A DNA stretch of 64,000 nt from positions 868,001 to 932,000 of the forward strand of contig NZ_OCMF01000001.1 of NCBI RefSeq assembly GCF_900215295.1. The letters are read 5' to 3'. Position numbers and translations under genes: made by a program. How positions within the stretch are numbered: the first letter of the stretch is position 1; the number at the start of each line of letters is the position of its first letter. Shown piece after piece: positions 49,279 through 59,001 of the stretch. The notes under the pieces were generated by a model. The model was not told where the DNA came from. It made no database searches and saw only the letters and a program-made list of their open reading frames with translations. This DNA comes from Salinimicrobium sediminis (GTDB taxonomy: Bacteria > Bacteroidota > Bacteroidia > Flavobacteriales > Flavobacteriaceae).

Positions 49279-51135
49279 TTAAAATTCAAACGCGCCAAGA
49301 TCTGGTGCAGAACCGTTATAAGGCAAGCCTACATCTACTCCCGCGTCTATCATATCACTATCTGGTTCCAGGTGGAAAAAAGTAACATCAGGAAGACTTC
49401 CATCAGGTTTTCTGGGGCCGGTTAGTTGAGAATAATCTATACTAACAAAATCATCCACAGTAGACTCAACTCCCTCCATCCAGCTGTTGTGGGTAACATC
49501 AAGAGTAGTTGCATTTATACTTCCAACCGGTCCAAGAACATTACTGTTTTTAATAGTCAGCTTTTCAAGAGGATTTGTACTTCCAAAGCCATAGTTGGTT
49601 CCATTATCATATGCAGAGCAGTTGTAAAGCGTCACCTCTCCCCTGTTGCTATTGTGATCAAATCCATCAAACCTGTTACCTACAGCAATCGATCTTATAT
49701 ACAGTGCATTGTGCTTCAGATCCTTGTTGTCGCTTCCACCGGTCTTGAATCCGTTTCCGTCTCCACCGCTCACAGAGCCATCCTTTAGGTAACCGTTTTG
49801 TATTGACCAGCAATCTTCATGGATCGTGGTAACATTATCGGCATTCCTAAGGTAACCATCCCACCCGTCGTCAAGATTTTGCCATGCCCTGCACCCAACG
49901 AACTTATTTCCGGTACCAACATCTAACTTACTTGCAAAACCATCAGCATTTTCTAAGGTAGAGTCGGCGTTAAAAAAGGAATCACAATTTAATATCAGGT
50001 TATTAGAAGCACCACTACCTAATTGCAGCCCGGTATCTGAGCACTCAGAAAAAGTACAGAACTCAATAAGGTTATCATGACCTCTTATCAACATTCCATT
50101 ATCCCCTGCTTTATAGACATCAATACCTTTGATGTGCCAATAACTGGCCTCCAATTCGATCCCCCGGTTAGAAGAATCCTCGGTCATTGATGAAAAATTA
50201 AACCGTGGACGGGTTTCGTTCTCAGGATGTGCTATTAAAGAGATTATATTATTCGCACTCCCAGAAGTAGTTATTTTTATAGTAGAGTCAAAAGTATATT
50301 CCCCACCACGTATGTAGATATTTACACCTGGAATAGCCGCTGCTATGGCATCGAGAATTTCCTGTGATGTAGATACTATGGTTCCATTGACAGATGAAAC
50401 ATTATCACCCGTCCTAAAGGTGTAGGTGTTGCTAATCGCGGTATTCCTGCCATCGCTAGTTTCCACATGCCAGTAGTATAGACTGTTTGGCTCTACTTCT
50501 ATCTCCATTGAATTAACAGTGAGGCCTTTCCATTCTTCAGGAGGTTCCTGATTGCCATCAACCTTGTCGGCAAACAAAGTAAATACCAGAGGATCTCCAT
50601 CTGTGTCGGTAGGAGCAGCATCCCACTCAAGGGTTACCATACCGTCCACCGGTGTTACTTTAACTCCGGAGGCCGGTGAGCTAAGTGATGCCGGAAAAGG
50701 CACATTGTTGGAACCCGGTTCTCCAGCAACATAGAATTTATTGGAGGCGGACTCTGTAACATCCTCACCCGAATTTTTGGAAATGATTTTCCAGGAATAG
50801 GCAAAACCTCTCTCCAGCCTTACCATTAAATCTGTAGTTTCAAGGTTGGGCCTTTGCTTAACTTCCTGGGTAGCCAAATTGGTGATCACCAGGTCGTATC
50901 TTTCGGCATCGGTGGCTTCCTCCCATTCAAAGAAAACTTCGGCCATATTAGCTACAACCTCTCCTACTTCGCATTGGGTATTATCCTGTGGAAGAACCAG
51001 ACTGGCCTCCCCGGGAACTGTAGTATTTACATCTAATTCGTCATCATCACTGGAACATGACACCGCCAGAGCAACCAGGAAAAGTAGCAGGAGTCGTTGC
51101 ATATTGCCGGAAGGTATATCTATATAATTTTTCAT
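49279..51135 (-). CDS. PL9-family pectate lyase lipoprotein with N-terminal fibronectin-like domains
   Basis: The 618-residue protein has a lipoprotein signal (LVALAVSCSSDDD) and two fibronectin-like modules (about 45-150 and 150-250, with DAERYDLVITNL and LVFTLFADK). A right-handed beta-helix follows (about 260-618) with NADGFASKLDVGTGNKFVGC and AWQNLDDGWDGY, the PL9 signature that contains the catalytic lysine region. It cuts pectate by beta-elimination at the cell surface. The ATG at 51135 overlaps the upstream stop as ATGA, suggesting coupling; an ATG at 51102 gives a more standard signal peptide. The pair with the large T9SS protein forms a two-gene unit. Confidence 0.88.
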   Translation of the reverse strand: MKNYIDIPSGNMQRLLLLFLVALAVSCSSDDDELDVNTTVPGEASLVLPQDNTQCEVGEVVANMAEVFFEWEEATDAERYDLVITNLATQEVKQRPNLETTDLMVRLERGFAYSWKIISKNSGEDVTESASNKFYVAGEPGSNNVPFPASLSSPASGVKVTPVDGMVTLEWDAAPTDTDGDPLVFTLFADKVDGNQEPPEEWKGLTVNSMEIEVEPNSLYYWHVETSDGRNTAISNTYTFRTGDNVSSVNGTIVSTSQEILDAIAAAIPGVNIYIRGGEYTFDSTIKITTSGSANNIISLIAHPENETRPRFNFSSMTEDSSNRGIELEASYWHIKGIDVYKAGDNGMLIRGHDNLIEFCTFSECSDTGLQLGSGASNNLILNCDSFFNADSTLENADGFASKLDVGTGNKFVGCRAWQNLDDGWDGYLRNADNVTTIHEDCWSIQNGYLKDGSVSGGDGNGFKTGGSDNKDLKHNALYIRSIAVGNRFDGFDHNSNRGEVTLYNCSAYDNGTNYGFGSTNPLEKLTIKNSNVLGPVGSINATTLDVTHNSWMEGVESTVDDFVSIDYSQLTGPRKPDGSLPDVTFFHLEPDSDMIDAGVDVGLPYNGSAPDLGAFEF

Positions 51136-54100
51136 GATTTAATAACTTTTAGAGTTTTATTGACCGTAGTAGATTTCAACATTAGAAAATAAACTCCCTC
51201 TCTAAAATCTTTAAGGTCGAGTTCAATAATCCTGTTTGAAGGAACTACCATTTCTTTTGAAAGGTACTGCTGTCCACGAATATCAATTAATGAAACATTG
51301 ATGGTACTGTCTATTCCGTTGATGTATGCCCTTAAGTCTCCCATGGTTGGGTTAGGGTAAAGCACCACTTCTTCAGAAAGGAAGATTTCTTCATAGAAAG
51401 TTCCCTGACAGTCGGAATCAGTACTAACTGAAAACTTATTCATACCTGTTTTAAGGTCCAGTACAACTTTGGATTGTGACGTGATAGTAACCTGTCCATT
51501 AAGCTCTATCCTGTATTGTTCCGCTCCATCAAGAGTAAGACTCATAGTATTATTTGCATAATTCACAGCAGAATATGCTGCAAGTGGAGTTGGTCCATCT
51601 ATGGTCACTCTAAAACACTGCTCATAATTATCCTGCTCATCAATAGTTACACAAACATCATAGGTTCCCGCCTGAAGATTACTAAAGCTGGTTGCAAAAT
51701 TGTTTGAAGAGGATAAAACTGCAGAGTCTGCATCTGCACCTGCATTTACCACAGTAATATTATAGGTATAGCTGGTATCAGCGGCACTTATAGTTATCTC
51801 ACCGTCACCGTTTCCATTACAGCTCACCTCCTGAGCAGATATTGAGAAGTTATTTGCCGGAAGACTGAAAACCTCACAACCAAATACGTCTACAACAGCA
51901 CCTTCAGGAGTATCGGCACAATTATCTTCATAATTGATTATCCCGTCACCATCATCATCTTCACAAACATCTCCAATTCCATTTTCATTAAGGTCAGCCT
52001 GGTCGGCATTGGGAGTGGTAGGACAATTATCTTCAGCGTTTAATATTCCATCCTCATCAAGGTCTCCGTAAGGTCCATCCGGTACCGGTTCAAAAACAAT
52101 GTCGGTGGTACTTTCACCTGTAATTTCCACTGTATTTTCCGGTATGAAGTAGCCTTCCACCCCTTCACCTACAACGGTATATAAAGTATTTGGCTCAAGC
52201 CTTACGGTGTACGTGCTTGCATCGGTATCAATTATTGGTTGCGGCACATAAAGAGCATCAGCAGCAGGGGGCGGATTAAAGGCCAAAGCTAAATTGGAGA
52301 TCTTTTCGCCCAGGCCAACTATAGAACCTGTAACAGTATAAAGCTCCACTTTTTCAATCCTGATATCAAAAGTGGCCGTTGTTTCACTAATGTTCAGCGA
52401 TGTGCCACTTGAGATAACATATTCATCAGCTCCTTCCAGGTATACAGTATATTCAAAATTCATTGGAAGATCAAGTTGGTAGGAATCACCGGTTGGATCA
52501 ATGCTCCAGGTTTTTCCTTCTTCAATAGAAAATACTATGGCATAATCATCAGGAATTCCCGGGGCTTCAGAAAGATCTATGTTACCGGATACACTTGCAT
52601 AAGTAGCAGGTTCTCTAACAATTCTGAAATAACTTGGCTTATCGGCAGTGTCATAAATATGATAGGTTCCGGTAGCCTTTGCCACAAAACTTACTTCCTG
52701 AAGTTCACCACCAACATTTACCACGTCATTTTGTAATTCAGGATTCCCAATATTTTCAAAGTGAATTTCCCCATTTCCATCCTGGCCGAGCACCCAAAGA
52801 GTCACTTTATCATCCTCATTTAATTCCAGACTCATATACCGGTTAGCAGCTCCTCTGGAATTTATATAAACCCTCCCTTTAAAGTCTTCATAATCATCGA
52901 TATTTTCATCATAACGGGTAAGATCGAGATTTACGGTTCTCAAACGGTCACTTCCACCTCCGGTGAAGCTAAGATCACCAGCTGTAAAATCTGGCAGCGT
53001 GTTTCCAGCACTCCCCGGAGTTATGGATTCGTCGTACCAACTGTTAATCCTTGCTTCATTTAGCATGTTGTTATACTGAGATTCATCCAGTTGTGTAGCA
53101 CCAAAATCCCATACATCGGAAAGACCTTCGACATAAATCAAATCCTTAGAAATATTGATATTAAAGGGAGTGGTACTCTCCGTCACTTCCACGCTTGCCG
53201 CACTGCTTACCGAGTAACCATCTGCACCTTCCAAAGAAACCTCATATTTGTAACCAACAGGAAGTATTACGCTGAAGGAACCTCCATTGTTAACAGGAAT
53301 ACTCCACGATTTTCCCAGTTCATTTGTAAATATTAGGCTGTAGTCAGAGGGTATGCCATCAGCTTCAGTTTCATTAATATTTCCTGTTATCGTAGTGTAG
53401 GTAGCACTTTCGCGCACTATTCTGAAATAACTGGGTTTATCTGTATCATCATAGATCTTAAAGGTACCTGAGGTTTTTGCCATAAATTTTAGCTCTGTAA
53501 GATCACCACCCACGGCAACTACTTCGTTTTGTATACCTGGATCTGGAACATATTCAAAATGTATATTACCATTTCCATTTTGAGTAAGAGCATAGATAAT
53601 AACCTCATCATTTTCCTGTAGTTCCAAACTGAAATATCTTCCTGTAGCGCCAGAGGAGTTGATATAAACTCTCCCCTTAAAATCCTCATACTCATCAATA
53701 TTCTCATCATAACGGGTCAGTGCTGTATTAGTGGTTCTTAAACGATCACTTCCGCCACCGGTAAAGCTTAGATCTCCTACAGTAAAATCGGGTAGTGTAT
53801 TACCAGAACTACCGGGAGTTATAGAAGCATCATACCAAGAGTTGATAACCTCCACCGATAATTGATTGTCAAACTGGGTTTCATCCAGTTGTGTAGCTCC
53901 AAAATCCCAGACATCGACCAAACCGTCTCCTGCTGAAGCTCCATCCTCCTGGATTATAAGGTTTAGCGAAGTATTTTCAGTCACTTCCAGGCTGGTGCTT
54001 CCGGGTATGGAATACCCGTCGGCTCCTTCTAAGGTAATATCGTAAGTATATCCGGCAGGGATATCTAAAAAAAAAGTTCCGGCAGAGACGGAAGCATTCC

Positions 54101-55340
54101 ATGAATCACCATTCTCATTGGTGAAAACGATGGTGTAATCGGCAGGGATTCCAGCTGCCGCAGTAATATCTACGCTACCACTTACAGTAGAAAAAGTTGC
54201 GGTCTTGCGAACAATCCTGAAATAACTCGGCTTATCTGTGTCATCATAAATTTTATAAGTGCCTGCGGCTTTCGCAGTAAAATTCAGTTCGGTGAGTTCT
54301 CCCCCTACTGTAACTATATCATTTTGCAGCGCTGGATCTGCAGCATTCTCAAAATGAATATTCCCTGTTCCATTTTGCGTGAGCGCCCAAATTGTTACCT
54401 CATCATAGGCCTCAAGAACCAGACTGAAGTATCTTCCTGTAGCTCCGGAGGAGTTGATATAGACCCTTCCTTTGAAATCTTCATAATCATCAATATTTTC
54501 ATCATAGCGGGTTAATGCTATATTGGTGGTCCTTAGGCGATCACTTCCACCCCCGATAAAGCTAAGGTCACCCACGGTAAAATCCGGTAGTGTATTACCA
54601 GAACTACCGGGGGTAATAGATGCGTCATACCAGGAGTTAATTACCTCTACCGACAACTGATTATTATACTGGGTTTCATCCAATTGTGTAGCTCCAAAAT
54701 CCCAGACATCCTCGCCATTAATTATTCCTGCAGAAGCGCTATCGCTTTCCCGCATTATTCTGAAGTAGCTTGGCTTATCGGTATCATCATAAATGCGATA
54801 GGTCCCTGCGGTTTGAGCAACAAAAGTGAGTTCCGTAAGTTCTTCCCCTACAGCAGTTACTTCGTTCTGCAGGGAAGGATCTGCTACATTTTCAAAATGG
54901 ATGTTCCCCGTACCATTCTGAGTAAGCGCCCAAATAGTGACTTTATCATTTTCTTCTAATTCCAGACTGAAATATCTCCCGGTAGCACCGGAAGAATTGA
55001 TGTATACTCTACCCTTAAAATCTTCATATTCATCAATATTTTCATCATAGCGGGTCAAGGCAGTATTTGTTGTCCTTAGCCGGTCACTACCTCCGCCTGT
55101 AAAGCTAAGGTCCCCAACTGTAAAATCTGGTAGTGTTTGCCCTGCAGTACCCGGAGTAATTGATTCGTCATACCAGGAGTTAATAATTTCAACAGATAAC
55201 TGATTGTTGAACTGAGACTCGTCCAGCTGCGAAGCACCAAAATCCCAGACATCTGGCAGAGCCGGAGATCCGTCCTGGGAGTACCCCGAAAAAATCCCCG
55301 TTAAGAGACAGAGGTAGAAAAAGAGTAGTCGTTTCATCAT
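51132..55340 (-). CDS. T9SS-exported 1402-residue protein with four large repeats of an unassigned module
   Basis: After a signal peptide (about 1-21), four near-identical modules of about 167 residues follow: 31-197, 212-378, 477-643 and 743-910. Each opens with VWDFGA.QLDE, contains INSWYDxSITPG, LPDFTxGDLSF, GGGSDRLRT, RYDENID, DFKGRVYINS and closes with DKPSYFRI. Beta-sandwich linkers of about 95 residues separate later copies (for instance GIPADYTIVFTNENG). Residues 1090-1145 are calcium-binding thrombospondin type 3 repeats. Residues about 1325-1402 are a T9SS sorting domain (VVLYPNPTMGDL, FREGVYFLMLKS). No catalytic domain is evident, so it probably binds pectin at the cell surface or when released. 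It is coupled to the PL9 gene. Confidence 0.85.
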   Translation of the reverse strand: MMKRLLFFYLCLLTGIFSGYSQDGSPALPDVWDFGASQLDESQFNNQLSVEIINSWYDESITPGTAGQTLPDFTVGDLSFTGGGSDRLRTTNTALTRYDENIDEYEDFKGRVYINSSGATGRYFSLELEENDKVTIWALTQNGTGNIHFENVADPSLQNEVTAVGEELTELTFVAQTAGTYRIYDDTDKPSYFRIMRESDSASAGIINGEDVWDFGATQLDETQYNNQLSVEVINSWYDASITPGSSGNTLPDFTVGDLSFIGGGSDRLRTTNIALTRYDENIDDYEDFKGRVYINSSGATGRYFSLVLEAYDEVTIWALTQNGTGNIHFENAADPALQNDIVTVGGELTELNFTAKAAGTYKIYDDTDKPSYFRIVRKTATFSTVSGSVDITAAAGIPADYTIVFTNENGDSWNASVSAGTFFLDIPAGYTYDITLEGADGYSIPGSTSLEVTENTSLNLIIQEDGASAGDGLVDVWDFGATQLDETQFDNQLSVEVINSWYDASITPGSSGNTLPDFTVGDLSFTGGGSDRLRTTNTALTRYDENIDEYEDFKGRVYINSSGATGRYFSLELQENDEVIIYALTQNGNGNIHFEYVPDPGIQNEVVAVGGDLTELKFMAKTSGTFKIYDDTDKPSYFRIVRESATYTTITGNINETEADGIPSDYSLIFTNELGKSWSIPVNNGGSFSVILPVGYKYEVSLEGADGYSVSSAASVEVTESTTPFNINISKDLIYVEGLSDVWDFGATQLDESQYNNMLNEARINSWYDESITPGSAGNTLPDFTAGDLSFTGGGSDRLRTVNLDLTRYDENIDDYEDFKGRVYINSRGAANRYMSLELNEDDKVTLWVLGQDGNGEIHFENIGNPELQNDVVNVGGELQEVSFVAKATGTYHIYDTADKPSYFRIVREPATYASVSGNIDLSEAPGIPDDYAIVFSIEEGKTWSIDPTGDSYQLDLPMNFEYTVYLEGADEYVISSGTSLNISETTATFDIRIEKVELYTVTGSIVGLGEKISNLALAFNPPPAADALYVPQPIIDTDASTYTVRLEPNTLYTVVGEGVEGYFIPENTVEITGESTTDIVFEPVPDGPYGDLDEDGILNAEDNCPTTPNADQADLNENGIGDVCEDDDGDGIINYEDNCADTPEGAVVDVFGCEVFSLPANNFSISAQEVSCNGNGDGEITISAADTSYTYNITVVNAGADADSAVLSSSNNFATSFSNLQAGTYDVCVTIDEQDNYEQCFRVTIDGPTPLAAYSAVNYANNTMSLTLDGAEQYRIELNGQVTITSQSKVVLDLKTGMNKFSVSTDSDCQGTFYEEIFLSEEVVLYPNPTMGDLRAYINGIDSTINVSLIDIRGQQYLSKEMVVPSNRIIELDLKDFREGVYFLMLKSTTVNKTLKVIKS
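52611..55250 (-). repeat. Four coding repeats inside the T9SS protein
   Basis: Four tandem coding repeats of about 500 bp lie at 54750-55250, 54207-54707, 53412-53912 and 52611-53114. The first three are nearly identical in protein sequence; the fourth is more divergent (for example RTVNLDLTRY in place of RTTNTALTRY). The DNA differs more than the protein, so these are older duplications held by selection, not a recent expansion. Confidence 0.85.
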
Positions 55341-55566
55341 TCCATTTAAGTTTAAAAGTTAATATGTACCATCTTTAGATGGCGGGATTTTACTGCTCTC
55401 ACAAAAAGCAGGCATTGGTCTAATTTTTACTTACTCCACTCGCCTTGCACAAAACCCTCGAGATATGACAAATTTTTCCCTGGATTTCTTTCCAACCTCC
55501 TATATATCTTTACATTTTCACTTCTCACGCCAATTCGTTTCCACCGCGGCTAGCTTCTGTAAATAC

Positions 55567-55602
55567 AAAAAGGGTGTGCATCTTTCGATGCATACCCTTT
55601 TT
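55567..55602 (-). terminator. Intrinsic terminator of the susC-susD-SGBP operon
   Basis: AAAAAGGGTGTGCATC and GATGCATACCCTTTTT form a 16-bp stem with one wobble pair and a four-base loop, just after the stop of the gene at 55627. On the minus strand the 3' arm ends in five T and is followed by GTATTTAC. Confidence 0.85.
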
Positions 55603-55626
55603 ACTATTTACAAAGATCCTTGCATT

Positions 55627-57183
55627 TTATCTCCAACGGGGGTCTCCCACCTGGTTATCGATTAAAGTTTGGTTCGTAACTGTAAAATCTCCTGTTGACG
55701 GATCTACAAAACCTGGATCAAGAGTTGTGTAGTTACTATCATCAAAAATATACTGTGCTGTATCGTAGAATCCGGGAGCATTGAAGTAGTTGTTGTTACC
55801 AAAAGTTGGTGACTCATCTATTCCTTCTCTATCTGCATATCCTTCTGACGCTGTATTTACTATGAGGGTATTTCTTACAATCACATCATTCGATACAAAC
55901 CGTACATATAACAATCTTCTACCGTCATCATCAGAAGCGGCATAGATCGTATTGCTATCGATAAGAATATTGGAAGTTAAACCAGTATCATTCGAAGTAC
56001 CACTGGCATCCATTCTAATAAAGTCTCTATCTGGAGCAACATTATAGAAAGTGTTGCTTAGCAGATTAATATTAAGTACATCAGCATTCCGGAAATCTAT
56101 AAAGTCTCCTCCTGAAGTAAAGATGTCGTGAATAATGCTGTTTTCTACAGTCAAAGTCTGCAATATCGCTCCTGTCTCATTGCCTGCAATGAAGGAACGT
56201 GCGTAATCATAAACGTTACTACCACTAATCAATAGAGAGTTGTAATTTCCGGGGGCGGTATATCTGACAACATCCTGAAGTTCTGAAGATCCTGCACCTA
56301 ATCCCTGTAAGTTGAGATCGATCAATGCGACATCCTCAGCTCCGGCAATCAATTCAAAGTTTAGCTGGAGTAGCGGCTTATCAAAACTTCTCAAGCCTCT
56401 GATAGTTAAAGATTTATCCAAAGTTACAGTACCTGTTTGCGCTGTATAGTCCCCAGGTTCCAGGACAAGAATATCTCCTGAGCTGGCATCTGCAATCATT
56501 TGTAATAAATCGTCTTCAGGAGTGACAAGTATTCCATCACCAATATCTATTCCAGTAGTAAAGGTCTTTACCCCTCTAATTCTACTACCGTTGTATAAAA
56601 TAGCAGTATATTCAGTTTCCGAGGTAAGACCGGTTATAGTCGCTACTCCGGCAGCTCTTTCCTCTGGCGAGATTGTGTAGGTTATATCACCCGGACTCAG
56701 AACTATTTCGGTTACCTCACTACCCGGAACCCATCTCAAAGTAGCTTCCTTAGCCATAATGTCACCATCCTCGCCTTCAATATAGATCTGCTCGGTCAAG
56801 GTCCTAAAGGTGGTTGCTGTCCAGGAGGAATCGTCGAGTCCCCTGTCACTTATGGTTTTTACTCTAACGGAGTATAAGGTTTCACTTTCCAAAGGCACCA
56901 GGACTGGAAGTTCCTCTGGCTTCACCTCAATTGTTTTCACAATATTGTCGAATTGCAATGAATCATTAGCAAACTCTACTATATAACTATTAGCGTTTTC
57001 GTCTACTGTCCAATTCAGCTCTACATTTACCTGATTCCTTACGAAGGTTCTTAAATTAACCGGCGCGAATTCCCGGCTTACCGGAAGCTCTTCGATAAGT
57101 TCCTTGTCATAATCGCAGGCCATAACAGTAACTGCAACCAGCATAGCTATTAATAAACTTTTAAAAATATCTTTTACTTTCAT
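55627..57183 (-). CDS. Surface lipoprotein with fibronectin-like, DUF4957 and DUF5123-like domains
   Basis: The 518-residue protein has a lipoprotein signal (VTVMACDYD, cysteine near residue 23). A fibronectin type III-like domain spans about 40-130 and a second about 130-215. Residues about 220-518 form a beta-helix-like region with DALLQMIADA-type starts (here DDLLQMIADASSGDILVLEPGDY), typical of DUF4957/DUF5123 proteins next to SusC/SusD in pectin loci. It is most likely the surface glycan-binding protein that helps SusC/SusD catch pectin oligomers. No catalytic motif was recognised, but an inactive or unusual lyase cannot be excluded. It follows susD by 27 bp and ends at a strong terminator. 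Confidence 0.82.
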   Translation of the reverse strand: MKVKDIFKSLLIAMLVAVTVMACDYDKELIEELPVSREFAPVNLRTFVRNQVNVELNWTVDENANSYIVEFANDSLQFDNIVKTIEVKPEELPVLVPLESETLYSVRVKTISDRGLDDSSWTATTFRTLTEQIYIEGEDGDIMAKEATLRWVPGSEVTEIVLSPGDITYTISPEERAAGVATITGLTSETEYTAILYNGSRIRGVKTFTTGIDIGDGILVTPEDDLLQMIADASSGDILVLEPGDYTAQTGTVTLDKSLTIRGLRSFDKPLLQLNFELIAGAEDVALIDLNLQGLGAGSSELQDVVRYTAPGNYNSLLISGSNVYDYARSFIAGNETGAILQTLTVENSIIHDIFTSGGDFIDFRNADVLNINLLSNTFYNVAPDRDFIRMDASGTSNDTGLTSNILIDSNTIYAASDDDGRRLLYVRFVSNDVIVRNTLIVNTASEGYADREGIDESPTFGNNNYFNAPGFYDTAQYIFDDSNYTTLDPGFVDPSTGDFTVTNQTLIDNQVGDPRWR

Positions 57184-57210
57184 ACCTTATATATTAATTC
57201 TGTTTAGGTT

Positions 57211-58995
57211 CTAGTAGCCGTAGTCATTTACTAGTTGACCGTTACTTGCATCGATGAAAACCTGCCATATAGGCCAAAACTGTCTATTATCCGGATCTAC
57301 TCCCGGTTTAACCAGGGTGTTCTGGATTTCATCTAGAGGCTGATCCCATGGAAATGCAGAATATTCAGGTCCGGGGTTACCGGTTTCTCCTCTATTAAGT
57401 CCGTAGACAATTAGAGTATATCCATCATCTGCATACTTATAATATAAAGTAGTTGGAACATTTGCATAGTCTCCGGTTCTATTCTCCAGATTCTCCAGCT
57501 CCTGTTTCTCTTCTTCAAGTTTCTCACTTAAAAGATTCCATCGGATTAGGTCCATTTTTCTATCCATTTCCCCTGTAAATTCATACTTGTATTCCTCTAC
57601 GATGGCATCGAACATTTCCTCTTTTGAACCAAGAGCATCTACATATGCATCTACCTTTTCTGCATGAAGCCCTGAAGGGAAGGCCCTGCGGCGAATTTCC
57701 TTAAGATAGGGCGCAGCAGCTCCGGGACCTTCAAGTTCATTGGCCGCTTCGGCAGCAGTTAAAAGCACTTCAGCATATCTCATATAAATTAGGTTCACTC
57801 CGTCATCATTTGTAGAAGTCACATAGCGATCCATCCACTCATAACGGTATTTTCCGAAGTACCACATGTCAATACCTGTAAGTTCCTGTTGAGCAATTCC
57901 ATCTACAGCAGTACCCCACTGGAATGGTACAGCAGTAACATCCCTACGGGTGTCATCTTCATCAAAATCGTAAAAAACTGTTGGTGTAGGTCCTGCAGTA
58001 CCACCTCTTGGCTGACCTGTAAACTGGTCTACACTACGGTGACGTACGGCAAAGGAGAACAGCACCCGGCCACGTCCATCGGCAAAAGGAATTTCCCAAA
58101 GGGATTCTCCACCTGCATTGGTATTTTCAGTATTGTACTTCCTCCAAAAGCCTTCAAAGGAAGGTTCTAAATGTGCTCTTCCACTATTTATTACAGAACG
58201 GGCTTCCTCAAGGGCCAGGCTATACATCTTCTCAACAGAGAGATCTGGATCATTGCTTCTTCTCACTCCGTCGGGATACTGTTGGTAGCCGGCAGCTACC
58301 ATAGCAAGCCGGGCTCTAAACCCTTTTACAAATGCTTTGTTAATACGCTCTACAGAAGTGGTTGCGGCAGTTTCATTTGGCCAGGCAACTAAGGTAGCCG
58401 CTTCCCCAAGATCGGCAATTAGTTTTTTGTAAATGCTGTCACGGCTGGTCTTTGGCAGGTAAAGTGTTTCTGAGGTTATTGGCTCAAAACGCGCAGGCAC
58501 ATCTCCCCAGGCCTTCATAAGGTCTGCATAGTAAACAGCTCTATAAGTAAGCGCCGCTCCCAGGAGTTGTCCGAATTCGTTACCCGGTTCAGGATTACCG
58601 AAATTTCTAATACCTCTAATCACAATGTTAGCACGCTCAATGCCCTGATACATCATAGCCCAGGCATTGTTATCGGTATTCATCCGGGAATTGTTCGGTT
58701 TTGCGTCATAGTACACAAGATCTGCATCAGAACCTTCATCCCCGGCGCTATAATTGTACTCTACATCTGTATTAAATCCATAATAAGGAATAAAACGACC
58801 CCTGTAGGAGTTTGTTTGTCCCATTGGTTCCAGAATTCCATCCACAGCTCCCTTTGCCAAATCAACAGTAGAAAATATAGTAGATTCATCAAGGGTAGAT
58901 TTAGCCGGAGCATCTAAAAATTCTTCCTCACAGGATACCAGGAGGCTTGTGAAGAAAAGCACGGTACAGACTTTTATAATATTTTTCATTTTCAT
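57211..58995 (-). CDS. SusD/RagB-family nutrient-binding lipoprotein
   Basis: The 594-residue protein has a lipoprotein signal (LLVSCEEEFLDAPAKS, cysteine near residue 22), followed by the FLDxxP motif of SusD proteins and tetratricopeptide-type helices (VEERANIVIRGIRNFG, RAVYYADLMKAWGDVP). The C-terminal half has IYMRYAEVLLTAAEAANEL and RRRAFP, both conserved. It sits on the outer face of the outer membrane as the lid of the SusC transporter and binds pectin-derived oligomers. It lies 6 bp after susC. Confidence 0.94.
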   Translation of the reverse strand: MKMKNIIKVCTVLFFTSLLVSCEEEFLDAPAKSTLDESTIFSTVDLAKGAVDGILEPMGQTNSYRGRFIPYYGFNTDVEYNYSAGDEGSDADLVYYDAKPNNSRMNTDNNAWAMMYQGIERANIVIRGIRNFGNPEPGNEFGQLLGAALTYRAVYYADLMKAWGDVPARFEPITSETLYLPKTSRDSIYKKLIADLGEAATLVAWPNETAATTSVERINKAFVKGFRARLAMVAAGYQQYPDGVRRSNDPDLSVEKMYSLALEEARSVINSGRAHLEPSFEGFWRKYNTENTNAGGESLWEIPFADGRGRVLFSFAVRHRSVDQFTGQPRGGTAGPTPTVFYDFDEDDTRRDVTAVPFQWGTAVDGIAQQELTGIDMWYFGKYRYEWMDRYVTSTNDDGVNLIYMRYAEVLLTAAEAANELEGPGAAAPYLKEIRRRAFPSGLHAEKVDAYVDALGSKEEMFDAIVEEYKYEFTGEMDRKMDLIRWNLLSEKLEEEKQELENLENRTGDYANVPTTLYYKYADDGYTLIVYGLNRGETGNPGPEYSAFPWDQPLDEIQNTLVKPGVDPDNRQFWPIWQVFIDASNGQLVNDYGY

Positions 58996-59001
58996 TTAAT
59001 T

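Noticed and set aside
52611-55250. CRISPR array or DNA-level satellite
   Set aside because: The repeats are about 500 bp, in frame and conserved at protein level; they are domains, not CRISPR units.
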